Assembly (NCBI GenBank): GCA_964006375.1
Contig: OZ023267.1
Span: forward strand, 34,917,766 to 34,981,765
DNA: 64,000 bases
Source of the DNA: Tillus elongatus
Lineage: Eukaryota; Arthropoda; Insecta; Coleoptera; Cleridae
Direction of reading: 5' to 3'
How positions within the stretch are numbered: position 1 is the first letter of the stretch; each line of letters begins with the position of its first letter. The notes under the pieces are model-generated. The model saw only the letters and a list, made by a program, of their open reading frames with translations. It was not told the origin of the DNA and made no database searches. Positions 1 through 12,479 of the stretch are shown piece after piece. A program made the position numbers and the translations under genes.

Positions 1-504
1 ACGCTGTACCCGAATATTGCCCTTTCAATTTACATTATCCAATATTTGCCACTCAGAGCACAGATAACAAAGTATCAGTAATAAATTACATGAGCTGTTG
101 TTTTGCTGCGTTACACGCTGCCTGTTACATGTAATTATAAGGCCGACATGACAAGGCGGTAAATCTATATCCTTGTTTTTGCTGAAAAGGTGTAAAGCGT
201 CGCGACGCTTTTAGTGTGACAAGTTGCTTTACAAACTTTTAAGTAAAAGCCTGTCTTATTATTTGACAATTTTCTTATTTAGATAATTTTCGTAAAAAAA
301 TTACCGTATCTAAGTTTCAAAACATTTTAGCCAGGCCAGTCTTTTTGGGAAAAATACAAGTTTTCTTTTTGAGGCCTTCCGTATCTTAGGAAATATTTTT
401 AGCTAATATTGAGCTTTTTTACCTTTGTGGGTGTGGGGCGTAGAGAGAGGAATCTCGGTTGATTCATTTACATTAGGTTTCCTTGTCTTGAGGTAGTTCT
501 TTCG
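1..504. other. AT-rich stretch, no gene seen
   Basis: I see no coding similarity, RNA gene or recognised repeat in the first half kilobase. Short open frames here lack any family motif. Confidence 0.5.
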
Positions 505-524
505 TGTCTTTTAGCAAAATTTTC

Positions 525-792
525 ATAGAACAAATGACCCCACCCAGGCAGATTTTAATAAACTTTGGCAGGCAGCTTCTTTTTGTAAATGACTTGGACA
601 ACTTTGTTAGCCAGGAAAATTGGACGAGCTCTTTTGGAAAACTTTTAAGTTCCACTGAAAAAAAAAACTTTATCTTTGAAAATAACCAATCTATTTATTA
701 CTAAGGTTGCTATTGCAAAGCGTATAATACATACTAAATTTCAGAAATATTTGTTCGAAAATTTGCTACCATAACTTACTTGCTGCGTCCAG
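525..792 (-). mobile_element. Family-T arm, reverse, ending at the terminal motif
   Basis: The block around 540-650 (GCAGATTTTAATAAACTTTG, then GCTTCTTTTTGTAAATGACT and AGCCAGGAAAATTGGAC) is the reverse-oriented left arm of family T. It ends near 762-792 with GCTACCATAACTTACTTGCTG and GCGTCCAG, the family's inverted terminal motif. The (TA)n core and the other arm are absent, so this is a half element. It is non-coding. Confidence 0.6.
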
Positions 793-1054
793 ATTTCTTA
801 TTTGATATCTTTATTTTTACAGCATACTTCTATTTCACTGTTCAGGTCTTCATGTGTCTTTATTTATATTTGATTGGGCTTCATATGTTTTTCTTGTTGT
901 TTTTTCTTTGCCATACGAATTATGTGGCCAAAGTACCACATCTCGTCCTCTTCAATAATTATAGCGGTTGTTGGTCTATTTTTTAAATATTTCCGAGGAT
1001 GTGATCTTATTTTTGTCCACGACAGTTTAGTTGTCCTTAATTTTAATAACATGT

Positions 1055-1275
1055 TTGCAGAAAATTAACTTCAAACAGACCCTTTCTCTGATGCTTTGAT
1101 GGTAGCTTATAAGTTATAGAGTTCGTGATTTAAAGGTCTATTATTAGCTAATTTTAGTAGAAAACATTTACTAATGAGAAGTCGCCACTTTTGACTTCTC
1201 AAAAGATTTTTTTACATGAGCACGCACACCCATAAACCATACTCGGGGTAAGTTTATTCAGTTTTTGCGACGGTA
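1055..1275 (-). repeat. Family-T internal and right-arm fragment
   Basis: The string CAGACCCTTTCTCTGATGCT followed by AATGAGAAGTCGCCAC and a CCCATA block recurs at 10080-10270, 19190-19400 (inverted) and 57760-57850. It belongs to the longer version of family T. It is non-coding and diverged. Confidence 0.5.
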
Positions 1276-1510
1276 AAATGGACTCTAGTCAGAAGTCAAA
1301 TTTACAAAAAGGCTGTTGTTTTCATGTTTGTTATTCCGTAATTAATTAAAGTAAAACTCGCGATATATCCTTGGGAATGGAATAAACTATTCCGAAAGCT
1401 CGGATAAATAGTTTTTATTTTGCAACTGACGGCTCACAATTTTTTAAGTAAATAACAATATTACCGTCACAAAAACTGGATACTAAAAAGAGGAATGTTT
1501 TTTTTTCAAG

Positions 1511-2631
<1,121 letters not shown>

Positions 2632-2897
2632 TCATACCATTCATGTCATTCATATCATTCATATCATTCATATCATTCATATCATTCATAGCAGTCATAT
2701 AATTCATATCATTCATATCAGTCATATCAGTCATATCAGTCATATCATTCATATCATTCATATAACTCATATCATTCATATCATTCATATCATTCATATC
2801 ATTCATATCATTCATATGATTCATATTATTTATATCATTCATATCATTTGTATCATTTATATCATTCATATCGTTCATATTATTCATATCATTCATA
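2632..2897. repeat. 9-bp minisatellite, unit ATTCATATC
   Basis: About 29 tandem copies of a 9-bp unit, ATTCATATC, with scattered substitutions such as CAGTCATAT and TTTATATC. Because 9 is a multiple of 3, all frames stay open over stretches, and the reverse strand reads as repeated Met-Asn-Asp. I treat that as incidental and not as a protein gene. Confidence 0.95.
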
Positions 2898-2954
2898 TTA
2901 TGTGACGGCGGCGGTTTTGCTACGGAACGCGTTGCTTACCTTCTTTGCAGGTTC

Positions 2955-3510
2955 CTGCGCAGGAGCCTAAGTATTTCTATATAGCCCACCCCGATCCGTT
3001 ATCGGTAAAGCATAACCTAAGGATTTCGATCCTCTGAGTTTACGAAAACCCTAACGTATCACTGGTCTGGTAAACCTGCGCACTAACTAATTAATTTAAA
3101 ATTTAATATTTTAGATGTTAATTTGTTCTGTTGGTGCACCATTATTTTTAGTAATGTCCATGCTACAATTTAGTAGCAGGGTTGGACGAGTTTGTGAGGA
3201 TGTATACTCATACATTTGAGTATGACGGAGTCTTGTATGATCAGGTCTGTCTCACCTTCAAAGTGTTGGCGGGGGTCAAGTGGTGACTGTGTTATGGTAC
3301 TAAATCATGGTGCGCAGTGTAGTTTTACATATTTTGTTATCCTAGCACTTGTCTTAACACGAGCTAATCCTTTAAAGACTCGATGTTCCCATATCACCCA
3401 CCCGATACGTTACTAGAAAAGACATAACTTGATAAAGTGGAACCTCGGAGTTAATGGAAACCTTAACGGGTCATGGATTTGAGTGGTCTGTGCACTAAGT
3501 TAATTGGAAA
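2955..3510 (+). repeat. Pair of diverged direct repeats, about 130 bp each
   Basis: A block near 2975-3095 (CCCACCCCGATCCGTTA, then CATAACCTAAGGATTT, CTCTGAGTTTACG and GCGCACTAACTAATTAA) is matched by a diverged block near 3385-3510 (CCCACCCGATACGTTAC, CATAACTTGAT, CTCGGAGTTAATGG, GTGCACTAAGTTAATTGG). Both run in the same direction with about 280 bp between them. This may be a tandem duplication or the eroded ends of one element. I see no coding signal between them. Confidence 0.45.
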
Positions 3511-3589
3511 AATACACGCTTCAGCAACGTGTGGTTATCATCTAAAAAATTTCTTAAAATAAACGTTCTTTTGTTCAAACTCCACGCGA

Positions 3590-4600
3590 GCGTCCTTCCT
3601 GAAGATTTTGGGCCACATAATTGTTTTTCTGCGCTTGCTATTCGTCGAATCGTTGAAAAATTTTAAACACATTTCACGTTACACGATACCAGAACACCAA
3701 TAAAACAACAAAACGCAAGAAACCAAGAGTATATTGACGCTGTAAGGGCCAGTGTTACAGAAGATGCAAATCGGTCGATTAATGATCGTTCTCAAGAACG
3801 TGGCCTTTTTGGCGTATTTTGAGAAAATATTTGAGTTTGCATCCGTATAATATAGCCTTGGCTCATGAACTGAAGCTAGTTCACCATCATAAGCATCGCG
3901 GGTTTGCTGATTTGGTTCTAGAGCAACTTAAAATTGATCCTGATTTTTTGAAAAATATAATTTTTTAAGATGAAGCTCATTTCTGGTTAAACGACCCTAT
4001 AAACAGATAAAATTGTCGTTTTGGTGTAAAAATAATCCATAACAGATTTATAAGAAGCCTTTGCATTCAGAAAAAGTTACTGTTTGGTGTGGTTTATGGC
4101 GTGGTGGCATTATCGAACCTTATTTATTTGAAAATGCAAATAGAGAGAGAGAGAGAGAGCGAGAGAGGGAGAGAAAGAGCGAGAGACAAAGTGCAGTAAC
4201 AGTAAATGTTGAGCGTTATTGATCAAAACAATTTTTTTGTGACCAAAATTGGATGAAATTGATCTGCAAGTCATGTTTTTCGAACAAGATGGTGCAACTC
4301 CACATTTTGACAATGGCACTATGGAGTTATTGAGTAAGAAGTTTGGTGAGTGTAATCTCCAGGAACTAGAGACGCTTTGAAATTGAACATCAAACGCTGC
4401 ATTAATGAAACCGCACCTGATTTATTGCAAAAACTCACCGAAAATTGTGTTCATCGAATTCGATCCTGCAAACGAAGCCGACGTGGACATTCCAGTGATG
4501 TGTTATTCCAAACATAATTGTCATAAGTTGGGCTTTGAAATAAAAAAAGTGTTGCTTTTATCTAAAATATTTTGTATTTTATTTTAAAAACATATCGTGC
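3590..4600 (+). pseudogene. Tc1/mariner-type transposase, decayed
   Basis: Translation in shifting frames gives recognisable transposase blocks. Around 3965-4130 there is DEAHFWLN (first catalytic Asp), then KPLHSEK, VTVWCGLWRGGIIEPY and LFEN. Around 4258-4320 comes FEQDGATPHF (second catalytic Asp, different frame). The end, near 4380-4520, reads like LNIKRCINETAPDLLQKL. Known Tc1/mariner transposases cut and paste at TA dinucleotides. This copy has several stops and frameshifts, and a GA-rich tract (4141-4195) inserted in the reading frame, so it is dead. No terminal inverted repeats were identified. Confidence 0.8.
4141..4195. repeat. (GA)n-rich simple repeat
   Basis: An imperfect GAGAGA tract with GAGC and GAAA interruptions, lying inside the decayed transposase. 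It explains part of the loss of the reading frame there. Confidence 0.85.
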
Positions 4601-4604
4601 TTAT

Positions 4605-5407
4605 TGGGAAACCATTTATTATTATTCATTTAGAATCCAAACCCAGTTTGAATTCTTGATAATCTGGAGTCCATACCTGGTTTGCTATCTACCTGTAACT
4701 CTAGTGTTATTGTCTTGAAATTTTAATTCTGTAATATCGAAATCGAGAACTGTAAAAAAATTGCGGTCAAGGTTCTCGCTAATAAAATATTCATACATTG
4801 ACTTTACTTCACTATTAGTATTATTACGTTGTTACCTAATTTACCGAAGAGATAGAGCAATATTACACTTTCGTTCTATAAATAAAATGTTTTTAACAAA
4901 CGGATAAAAAATCTACGATATGTATACTGCTTAGACAAAAATTATTGGATAAATCAAACGCAAAAGCGTGGAAAAGTTAAATTTATGAATAATGAAATTG
5001 TACTGGTCTCGTATTTTGAGAATTAATTCCTTCCCTTTCTTTCATAACTCCACGATGTTCCCTTTGTGCTTCGAACATTTCTAACTCATGGAACATCCAA
5101 GACTAAATATTGATTTTCCTGTACTTCATCAATGCAGGTAAAATTAAAATTAATTATTTAAGTATTTCTAAACGATACGTTTCGTTTTGCATGGTTTTCA
5201 AAATTAGAAACAAATTCACTGGCTAGATATAAATAGACTTCAATACGGGTGGCCCATGAGTATATCATTAGACGTGTCTATAAATAAGTTTTAAATTTAA
5301 ATAACATATACGATATTTGATTTAAAATAAAGAGCAGGTTTCACTTCCGGTTCTATCGGAGGTGACAAAAATTTGAACTGTTTTAAAAATATTGTTCATA
5401 GCAAATA
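4605..5407. other. AT-rich stretch, no gene seen
   Basis: No coding similarity or recognised repeat. It contains only short frames. Confidence 0.4.
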
Positions 5408-5640
5408 ATATACAGGGCAGGTCAAAAGTTATGGTACACAGGCATGAAAGTATTACGATTTAGGCAAACTATTTTCAGTTCAAAGGTCAAAATTAAAAAG
5501 GATACATGGTGAAAATAAGGAAGTGAATTAAGATTTTTCTCGATGTCTAGAAAAGTATTTGACGTATTGTCTTAAAATTTGGTAGATATGTGTTTTTGTT
5601 GTGATAAAAAATTGTGCTGCAAATTGAATCACAACTTTCA
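5408..5640. mobile_element. Possible Tc1/mariner-like terminal fragment
   Basis: TACAGGGCAGGTCAAAAGTT at 5410 resembles the generic TA-ACAGGGY start of many Tc1/mariner inverted repeats. I see no partner end and no transposase, so this is a weak call based on terminus style only. Confidence 0.25.
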
Positions 5641-6830
5641 CGTAGCTGTGATTTTTATTCTCCCCAGAGAGACATTCTCATGAAATGAATTTAGGATCCA
5701 TTAATTGACCACAAAGAAAATATTCGTATTCCTGTACCCATAAACTTTTGAAACGATATTATACTCGATTTTTAATAGTAGTGTCAGTTTACTCAATCAA
5801 CCCACTATTTCCTCCCTTTCTTCTGAAGCGATCTTACTCACAAATAATCCAGACTATTAGGTTACGAACAGCTACCTGTGTACCAAATTTGATGTCCATT
5901 GCTTAACTACAAAAGAATTTAATCTTTTACCTCTAAACACTAAGTGAGTCCACCACTCACTGAGTATTTTAAGACTGGCTACTATAGCCGTATTACTTTA
6001 GGTGTATTTTTGCTACAATTAGTATGCCGTACTGAAGAGCTCTAATGAGAGCGAAACCGGTCTACGGTTCTAATTGTTGCGAGAATGCATCTAGCCTTAC
6101 ATCTTTTACCTCTACATAATCAAAAAGTCGCTTTTTTCTACATGAGCGTCGGACATGCAGATGACTTTGAATGGTCACTCCTGCTGAAGAGATGTTACCC
6201 AAAAACAATTTAAAACGTTCCTTTGTCGGATGCTAACTGTATACCAAATTTGAAGCCGTATCTCAATTCGTTCGACAGGCCGACTGACAAAAAATCATCT
6301 TAGAATCAAGTTTGCTATATGTTTTGAAACTTTTACGCCGTTTTAACAAAAAAAATCTAAATATCTGTCACGGATATTCCACCCCCACACATTCTAACCC
6401 TACTTTAATTTTAGCGCAGAATATCAGATGTTTACTGAAATTGAAATTTTTCTAATAAAGAAACCCTACAGCGGTGTATTACTCGAGTTTCAACGAAAAA
6501 ATGTCAATTTTCACCAAATCACCCCCGTTCATCCCTTACTCCCTGAAGCTATTTTACACAAAAACAATCCAAACCGTTCGTTTGTAGAGTGGTAACTTTA
6601 TACCAAACTTGAAGACGATATCTCTATTCGCTCTAGAGTTATCGTGACTACTACCAGACATACAGACCGACGCACAATAAAATATTCGTTCCCAAATCAT
6701 GTTTTTTCTACGTTTCGACAATTTTAACCGCGTTTAAGCGAATTTCTTTTTGAAATTTCTGTCACTGATACCACACTTCCACACATATTGACGATGTGAA
6801 AGTAATAATTCATTCCTAATTAGGCTCTAA
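5640..6830 (-). mobile_element. Family-S repeat, reverse copy
   Basis: The features of family S appear in reverse: GTAGCTGTGAT at one end, CCCACTATTTCCTCCC and TTACTCACAAATAATCC inside, and near 6610-6690 a block complementary to the GATATCGTCTTCAAATTTGG and GTCTGTATGTCTG segment seen at 47100-47170. ACTTCCACACATATTGACG near 6775 marks the other end. The copy is diverged. It is non-coding in every copy I see, and the transposition mechanism is unknown to me. Confidence 0.6.
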
Positions 6831-7122
6831 CAGATAGAGGGCGTTGCATGCTGTTACCTTCAAATTTTAAAAATACTGACACTTTGCCTTAGTTTGTTAG
6901 CCTGTCTGGAAACTTTTGGCTAAACAAGTGCGGACGCAACAAATTGATTATGATAGCTAATTTTCATGATAATGTATTTCAATTAAAATGTTGTCAGTTC
7001 AATAAAAACTTTGCGGAAGAAAGTGAATATAAATTTACGAAGAGGAGCGTGCATTTCACGATATATCATGAATTTTTAGGTTAATAACTAGGTCAGTTTG
7101 ATGTTAGATGCAGTATTTTTCA

Positions 7123-7125
<3 letters not shown>

Positions 7126-7197
<72 letters not shown>
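7126..7197. repeat. (TA)n microsatellite
   Basis: A perfect TA tract. Its flanks (TATTTTTCAATCA and TTTGGATACCTTTCCG) are not family-T arms. Confidence 0.95.
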
Positions 7198-7200
<3 letters not shown>

Positions 7201-7821
7201 GATACCTTTCCGTACATTGACCGAGAATATCCTTTTTGTTTTCGGAATTATGCCTGTCGAGAGAGCATCTCAAAGTTTTGACGATCTATGAAAGGACGAG
7301 GATCGTAAAGAACCGTTCGAAAAGTGTGTATCTCAACACTTTTCGACTAAAACTGGTCTGTCGGTGAAAGGTTGCCAGCCTAGGTACTAGCGGGGCAATT
7401 TCCAAGGAGAAATGTCGACGGAAATACGGCAGGGGAAGAGAGAGGGCAATACGGAAGGGGCAGAGATCTTCAACCTTTCTGCTGTGGTCTAGAGAAGTTG
7501 AGACTGACTGTGATAGATAAATCTCCTATAAGGCGAACACCTCGTTTCTAAATAGAATCTAGGACACGAGCTGTGGACGTACATGTGCTTTATACAGCGC
7601 TGGAACTTGCCATGATGAAAACAAACATATTGAATTGACATAAAAATTTAGATCCTTTGGAGTGAATTGCTTATGAAATCAGCTACTTAAATTTTACATG
7701 TAGCATATGTCTGTGTCCAGCGAAAGGGATGTCATTGCAAGGTTATCCATCAACTAGAGCCTAATTTTGACATAAATAACTTTAAATATATCCAATCGTA
7801 TTGTTAGCACATAAGGCGTCC

Positions 7822-8762
7822 CGATATTTTTACTAATCTTCTTTGGGTGAGCTGAATAAAAATGCTTTTTCTTTCCAAACAAATATTTTATTCCTTGAAT
7901 CTATCAGACTCTTGATCGATAGGTTGTTTAGAATCCCATTGTCTAGGGAAAATTTCGGAAAAGAGCTAAATCTGATCAAACAGTTAGATACCAATAATGA
8001 ATACCCACTGAGACTAGTACATAAATTAGTCGAAAAGAAAAACCGCCAATTGTTAAGGTCAATGAGTTCAAGTCTGCCCCCAGAACAATCAGAGAGACTT
8101 TCATATTTTTCGCTTACTTTTGTGGTTCTATTACCAACACTGTTACAAGAGCACTCAAGAGAGAAAATATCAGGTTCTCCTATAAGTCCACAAACACTGT
8201 AAAAAGTTTGTTTATCCAGAATAAAGACAGTATTCCAGTTCTCAAGAGGTCAGGCGTATGTTGTTTAAAGTGCGGTGAACCAGATTGCAACACAGTCTAT
8301 ATGTCGGCAGGATAGGGAGAGCATTGAGTTTGAGAATCGCTGAACACCTAAGAAGCAGAAATCAACCGGATAACAACACTTCAATCTTTGGTTGTCATTT
8401 AAGGGAGTCACCCCTCAGCAAGGAAAATGACGCAAATGCATCCTTCCAATTTTGGCATTGAACAGTTTGTCGTTGAAGAGATGGAAATTTATAAACATAT
8501 CAATTGTTCCAACAAAAACGTACTTAATGTTTCCAACACAGACGTCACAAGTTTCTCAACCCTATATAGTCAACTAGCAGATCACGAATCCACACACCAT
8601 TCAAATAGACCATGAGATAACTATGTGAGATGGTCTTCTCTGTGGTTTCCAGGGACAAGGAATACAATATTTGTTTGGAAAGAAAAAGCCTGTTTATTCA
8701 GCTCACCCAAAGATGTCAACCCCAAACATTTTGACGTTTAGGAACGATATTTTATTAATCTT
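7822..8762 (+). mobile_element. PLE-A, deletion derivative with inverted ends and TSD
   Basis: The insertion is bounded by near-identical direct repeats: CGATATTTTTACTAATCTT (7822-7840) and CGATATTTTATTAATCTT (8745-8762). Immediately inside, 7841-7897 is the reverse complement of 8656-8712 (CTTTGGGTGAGCTGAATAAA and its partner TTTATTCAGCTCACCCAAAG), so the element has about 55-bp inverted ends plus a 33-bp 3' tail. Between them lies the 3' part of a PLE open frame. Penelope elements often carry an inverted 5' piece, which fits. The same ends bound the palindrome at 12412-14362. The copy lacks most of the reverse transcriptase and is non-autonomous. Confidence 0.8.
7898..8612 (+). pseudogene. 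PLE-A polyprotein, C-terminal reverse transcriptase to GIY-YIG, broken
   Basis: Residues such as NEYPLRLVHKLVEKK (near 7995-8045) match the segment joining reverse transcriptase to endonuclease in Penelope-like elements. After a frame change come PVLKRSG (near 8235), a CxxC pair in CLKCGEPDCNT, and a VYMSAG region where a GIY-YIG enzyme would have VYIG-type residues. A stop follows, then a further frame change leads to HPSNFGIEQFVVEEMEIYK (near 8437-8500). The GIY-YIG domain would normally nick target DNA to prime reverse transcription. Stops and shifts show that it is inactive. The piece at 17215-16907 is a relative from another PLE. Confidence 0.75.
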
Positions 8763-9489
8763 ACCGGGTGGTTTGTACTTTAAATTATATAATAATTGAC
8801 GAATGGGTGAATTACTTTTACTACAAAATTTAATAATATAAAATAAAATTTAATAATAATATCATCCGTTATTACTTTTTTGCACTATTGGTTCAGTGAT
8901 CGTAGTTTCTCGGTTTATGAATGTGTTAACATATGATGTATTTATAGCAAAGACATGTGGGATTCAAGTTGAGCGGCCAAGCAGTGCTTTCTAGCGTGTG
9001 TCTTATTCACTCTTTCATATGTGGAAATTGACTACTTGTCACTGTTATTTTGCGCTGGAAATGAGAATTTTCATTGCTGTTAAACCGAGCATTTCAGTCG
9101 CAATCAGTAAAAGCATTTCATTTGCTTCTCGTGTAATTCAGGATATTCCCATGTGTGAAATTCCAGTTTAAATGGGACAATTCTTAACTTCAATTCATAT
9201 ATTAAAAGTCTGGATGCAGCTAGCAAGTGCGTTATGGTAATTTTCATAGAGGTGATCTACGCAATTTTAGTTATGAAATGTATTTATGCTCCAAGAAAAC
9301 ATAATACTTGTCTGTAATAATTGGTTTTATTTATTTCCTGGAAAATTAAATTATACATCGTGTTATATATACAAAACACATGCTTGTGCCTGTATTAAGA
9401 GACAATTTTGCTAAATGTTCTGTTCTAAAAGGTCAGTTGTCATAAAGTATTTCTGCGAAGTTTTCGTACAACGAAAAATTCACTAATGA
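8763..9489. other. AT-rich stretch, no gene seen
   Basis: No coding similarity. Near 9211-9240 the string GTCTGGATGCAGC followed by AAGTGCGTTATGG is a diverged family-T terminal motif, so part of this region may be an eroded T element. Confidence 0.4.
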
Positions 9490-10270
9490 GGAGATTTGTG
9501 TTAATGGGCAGATTTTGATGAAATTTGGTACGTACCTTTCTTTTGTAAGTGGCTTGGATAACTTCGTTAGCCAGGAAAATCCGACTAGTTTTTCCGGGAA
9601 AATTTTGGGTTTTCTTTCTCCTAAAATAACGGAGCTATCATAACCAAATTTGGCACATACGTTTCTACTATAAAAACTTACCCTACATGCCGAAATTCAG
9701 ATCTCTAAGTAAAAAGTTATAGGCATTTAAAGAATAACATTTTGGGTGCCACTGGTGATCAGAGGAAAGCACAAGAACAATATATTTTGTGTGATTAACA
9801 AAGCCAATTGAATATTACATACAATGGTTAAGTTTTCTTGGCGCAAAAAGGTCAAGACGTAGCAGAAAAATATTTTGAAAATTTTAGAATTTTTCTTCTT
9901 AAAACGTCAAAGTCGCGATTTAAAACGTCAACACTTGCAATTTTCAGACAAAGAATCTGAAGCAAATACGGATTATGTAGAAAAAAATGTCGTAATAAGG
10001 TGTTTAACGAAGCCTTAAGTTTCAGCTTCAACCATCATTTTCCTTCATTTGACTAAAATATTTTCGGAAAATCCATTTCAAATAGACCCTCTTTCTGATG
10101 CTTTGGCAGTTTCATCTTTATAGTTTATGGTTTAATAGTCTATATTTTAGAAAATTTTTGAAGAAAAAATCGTTATTGAGAAGACCGCGACTTATGAATT
10201 TAAAAAGATTTCTTCAAATGAGCGGGAACTAGAACCTCTAAAACCCATATACGTTGTCAGTTTCAGTTTT
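9490..10270 (-). mobile_element. Family-T element, reverse, long version, without (TA)n
   Basis: CAGATTTTGATGAAATTTGG, GCTTGGATAACTTCGTTAGC and CCGACTAGTTTTTCCGGG match the left arm. At 10080-10270 the block with AGACCCTCTTTCTGATGCTT and AATGAGCGGGAACTAG continues the family. The (TA)n core seen in other copies is missing. It is non-coding. Confidence 0.5.
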
Positions 10271-10309
10271 TGTCTGTTTACACATATACAGGGTGACGCA
10301 TTTCTACGG

Positions 10310-10540
10310 TAAAGGTCAATATACCCGTTATTATGCAAGATATGAGAAAAAATTATATACGTTAATTATAGGATGTCTCGAGCTGCATTTTATAAACCTA
10401 TTTTGACAATCACAGGGTGGCCCATAAGTCGTTGGTAATACACATTTTCTTTTTTTAATAGAACACCTCTTATGTTATTGCATTTTTGTATTTTCTATCG
10501 AATTATAATACATGTTTGTAAGAAAAAATAATTGATATCG
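10310..10540 (+). repeat. Repeat U, copy 1 (about 210 bp)
   Basis: It matches 57855-58066 over about 210 bp. Shared strings include GTTAATTATAGGATGTCTCG (copy 2: ATTAATTATAGGGTGTCTTG), CACAGGGTGGCCCATAAG and TTATGTTATTGCATTTT. CACAGGGTGGCCCATAAG resembles a Tc1/mariner terminus, but no transposase accompanies it. Confidence 0.6.
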
Positions 10541-11007
10541 TTCATCGTTTTTGAGTTATTTCAATTGTTTTGCAACTTTTCACGTTTTGGTGCATATCAC
10601 AAACACATATCACAAATTGTGATATGGGGTTTTTATCAATAGAAAGCGGAGCCCCATAGAAATGACGCATTCAGAGAGCTTTTTGTTTCTATTACTCGTC
10701 GAAAAAACGAGCTGCCGTATATATGCGTTTTCAGATAGTGGCTGAATGAGAAAAGTTTTCGCAGAAAAGTTTTTAGTGGTTCCGTCGAAATAATTTTTTG
10801 TAAGATTTTTGTGATATGTTGGTAATTAATAATAAATGTTTAGTAAGTTATTGTAAAAAAAAGTTGTCGAACTTTTGTGAAAAATATAAATTAGTGTAAC
10901 ATTACTGAAGGCAATTTTTGTAAAAAAAAAATTGTGAATTTAAGTAAAAGAAATTTTTGCAAATTTTGATAATTTTTTTTGGGTGTATTTTGATCTTAAA
11001 GCTGTTA

Positions 11008-11190
11008 AGTACACTTGGAGAACCCAAATCACCACAACACATTAAAAAAACCTGACGATCGTTTCACTAACCAACTTAGCGTCATCAGACGATGAAAAAT
11101 TCTGGAATTTTTGGTTAGTAAAACGATTGTCAGGTCTTTTAAAATGTGTTGTGGTGATTTGGGTTCTCTAAGTGTACTTATCAGTGCTCA
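11008..11190. mobile_element. Head-to-head inverted PLE-B terminal regions
   Basis: The left arm (about 11008-11098) is the reverse complement of the PLE-B terminus (AAGTACACTTGGAGAACCCA then CACCACAACACATT). The right arm (about 11106-11190) carries the same sequence forward (AATGTGTTGTGGTGATTTGG then GTTCTCTAAGTGTACTT). Each arm contains a hammerhead-like core: the left one is complete and the right one is missing its CUGANGA part. The sequence after the right arm (CAGTGCTCATCGCACCTTCC, CTTCACTTAGTGA) continues the element terminus seen at 45641-45712. There is no coding sequence between the arms. Confidence 0.75.
11051..11095 (-). ncRNA. Hammerhead ribozyme core of PLE-B, canonical sequence
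   Basis: Read on the minus strand: CTGATGA (11088-11082), stem II CGCTAA / TTAGTG closing a GTTGG loop, GAAA (11065-11062), palindromic helix III CGATCG (11061-11056), then TC with the predicted cleavage after 11054. This matches the hammerhead consensus CUGANGA...GAAA...NUH. Helix III has no loop, so a single molecule cannot close it, but two copies could pair. Helix I is poor here because the inverted junction lies just upstream. Hammerheads are known in Penelope-like elements; activity of this copy is inferred. Confidence 0.7.
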
Positions 11191-11214
11191 TCGCACCTTC
11201 CAATCTTCACTTAG

Positions 11215-11507
11215 TGACCTACAGCGGTTTGTGACTAATTATCTCTTGGCACGTGGGTAAATAGCTTGAAGAAGTCCGTCGTCCAGGAAAATCGGACCAG
11301 TTTTTTCTGGAACTTTTAAAGTTTATTTTCGGAAAATGTGTTTACTTTTTCAAACAACAAAGCTATTTTAATGAAATCTGGTACATTGTTAGAAATATTT
11401 AGGTTATAATGCCAAACAAATGTCCTTATTTAAAAAACAAGACATATTTGCCATTAAAAACATTATTCCGAAAATTCGCTACCATAACGCACTAGCTGCG
11501 TCCAGAC
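11215..11507 (-). mobile_element. Family-T arm, reverse, ending at the terminal motif
   Basis: GAAGAAGTCCGTCGTCCAGG and AATCGGACCAGTTTTTTC match the left arm in reverse. The terminus is AAAATTCGCTACCATAACGC followed by ACTAGCTGCGTCCAG, ending at about 11507. It is a half element and non-coding. Confidence 0.6.
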
Positions 11508-11614
11508 TATTGTTACTTATTAACTCTGCTAAATTTTGCTAGTTCTATCGTCCACCAACATTTCTACTAGATTCATAAATTCAGGGTGCTGGGGTTACAA
11601 TTGAAAAAAAATGC

Positions 11615-12411
11615 AAACGTAAGAAGTGTCAAAACATAAAAACATATGATTTGGGGCCAAATCTACTTTTTTCGTCTCTCGGTCTGCATGTCTGTCTGCT
11701 ATTAGCCACGATAACTTCAGAACTAATTGAGATATTGTTTTCAAATTTGGCATACAGTTAGCACCCGACAAAGAAACGGTTCGGATTGTTTTTGGTTAAA
11801 ATTGCTCCAGGGGGTAGGGGATGAATGGGGGGTGATTTGGTGAAAATTGACATTTTTCGTTCAAACTCGAGTAATATAACGTTTTAGTGTTTGTTTATTG
11901 GAAAATTTTCAATTTCATCTGGTATTCAGTGCTGAATTTAAAGTAGTGGTTGAATGTGTGGAGGTGGAGTATCGGTGACAGAAATTTAGATTTCTTTTCT
12001 TGCTAAAATGGCGTAAAAAGGCTCAAAACAAATATAAAACTTGGTTTTGCAACGAAAGTTTTTTTGTCTGTCGGCCTATACCTCTGTCTGTTAGTATGCG
12101 CAATAACTTTCAAACGAATTGAGATATCATCTTCAAATTTGGTATACAATTAGCATTCGACAAAGGAACGATTCTAATTGTTTTTGGGTAACATCGCTTC
12201 AGAAGGTAGGAGATAAATGAGGGGTGATTACATTGCATTGCATTTTTTCGTTGAAACTCTAGTAATATAACGTTTCAGAGATTTATGGGTACAGGTCTAC
12301 GAATATTTTCTTTGTGGTCAAGTCATGGACGTTAAATTCATTTCATGTGAATGTCTTTCTGCGGAGAGTAGATTATCATAGCTATGGGGAAGTTATGATT
12401 CAGTTTCCAGC
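11615..12411 (+). mobile_element. Family-S repeat, forward copy
   Basis: Two internal units, near 11625-11945 and 12005-12300, each carry GTCTGTC-rich sequence followed by GATAACTT-type, AATTGAGATAT and CAAATTTGG strings. The copy ends in GCTATGGGGAAGTTATGAT and CAGTTTCCAGCACTG. A PLE-A palindrome is inserted directly at this end (TSD from 12412). It is non-coding. Confidence 0.65.
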
Positions 12412-12479
12412 ACTGTTTTTGCCATCTTTGGGTGAGCTGAATAAAAAGGCTTTTTCTTTCCAAACAAATATTTTATGCC

